The position numbers and the translations under genes were made by a program. 64,000 nucleotides of DNA, taken from contig ONHB01000006.1 in assembly GCA_900317505.1 (NCBI GenBank), forward strand, positions 29,653-93,652, written 5' to 3'. Source of the DNA: an uncultured Lachnospiraceae bacterium. Its GTDB lineage: Bacteria > Bacillota > Clostridia > Lachnospirales > Lachnospiraceae. Below the pieces are notes generated by a model. That model saw only the letters and a program-made list of their open reading frames with translations, made no database searches and was not told the origin of the DNA. How positions within the stretch are numbered: the first letter of the stretch is position 1; each line of letters begins with the position of its first letter. Shown here piece after piece: positions 63,998-64,000 of this stretch.

Positions 63998-64000
63998 TGA

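Noticed and set aside
1..64000. CRISPR arrays, prophage, intact insertion sequences, rRNA or tRNA genes
   Set aside because: No regular direct repeats with spacers, transposase, integrase or phage structural genes, and no tRNA-like clover fold other than tmRNA were seen.

Overview
The window looks like a stretch of core chromosome from a low-GC, anaerobic, endospore-forming Gram-positive bacterium of the Clostridia, most likely a Lachnospiraceae member. The evidence is a complete spoIIIAA-AH operon, spoIVB, a cotJABC cluster, an [FeFe]-hydrogenase, an FprA-type oxygen-detoxifying flavoprotein, the MEP isoprenoid pathway (dxs, dxr, ispA, uppS), an asp23-nusB-xseA-xseB cluster and the gene order rimP-nusA-rnpM-L7Ae-infB-rbfA-nrnA. 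Nearly all genes lie on the minus strand. The plus-strand exceptions are the aroC tail, a DUF1292 gene and cotJABC.

Layout. 1-5000: the aroC 3' end; a minus-strand group with a lactonase-like beta-propeller, a tiny Cys-rich protein, a DUF5662 protein and a GlgX-like GH13 protein that has lost most catalytic residues; then DUF1292. 5000-10700: hydrogenase-gltX-helicase operon and a zinc-ribbon/SHOCT protein. 10800-12700: cotJABC, then tmRNA (ssrA) followed without a visible terminator by a small basic protein. 12850-15800: secG-rnr-smpB. 15800-27100: a long operon asp23-nusB-xseA-xseB-ispA-dxs-tlyA-nadK-argR-recN, then spoIVB and a hypothetical gene. 27100-31100: deoB-prfC-transglutaminase lipoprotein. 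31150-36320: spoIIIA operon. 36380-40270: uppS-cdsA-dxr-rseP. 40380-43800: polysaccharide deacetylase-bactofilin-pyrH-frr. 43960-46510: rpsO-pnp with structured leaders. 46660-53700: tcdA-like, fprA, a D-Ala-D-Ala carboxypeptidase, an SH3/NlpC-P60 hydrolase and a Na/Pi symporter. 53770-62770: the rimP-nusA-infB operon followed by a C_GCAxxG_C_C protein, truB and ribF. 62840-64000: a 5'-truncated DNA-entry-type nuclease and an unexplained edge.

How the parts work together: translation and RNA turnover (gltX, ssrA/smpB, rnr, pnp, rpsO, prfC, frr, infB, rbfA, truB, nusA, nusB), isoprenoid and envelope synthesis (dxs to uppS, cdsA, peptidoglycan enzymes) and sporulation (spoIIIA, spoIVB, cotJ) dominate. 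I see no CRISPR array, phage or intact insertion sequence. No wholly new system stands out. The best leads are the degenerate GH13 protein, near-consensus WalR and Rex operator candidates, a terminator inside the rimP-nusA leader, a folded pnp leader, the tmRNA-protein gene tandem, and two promoters that fit the sigma-K pattern.
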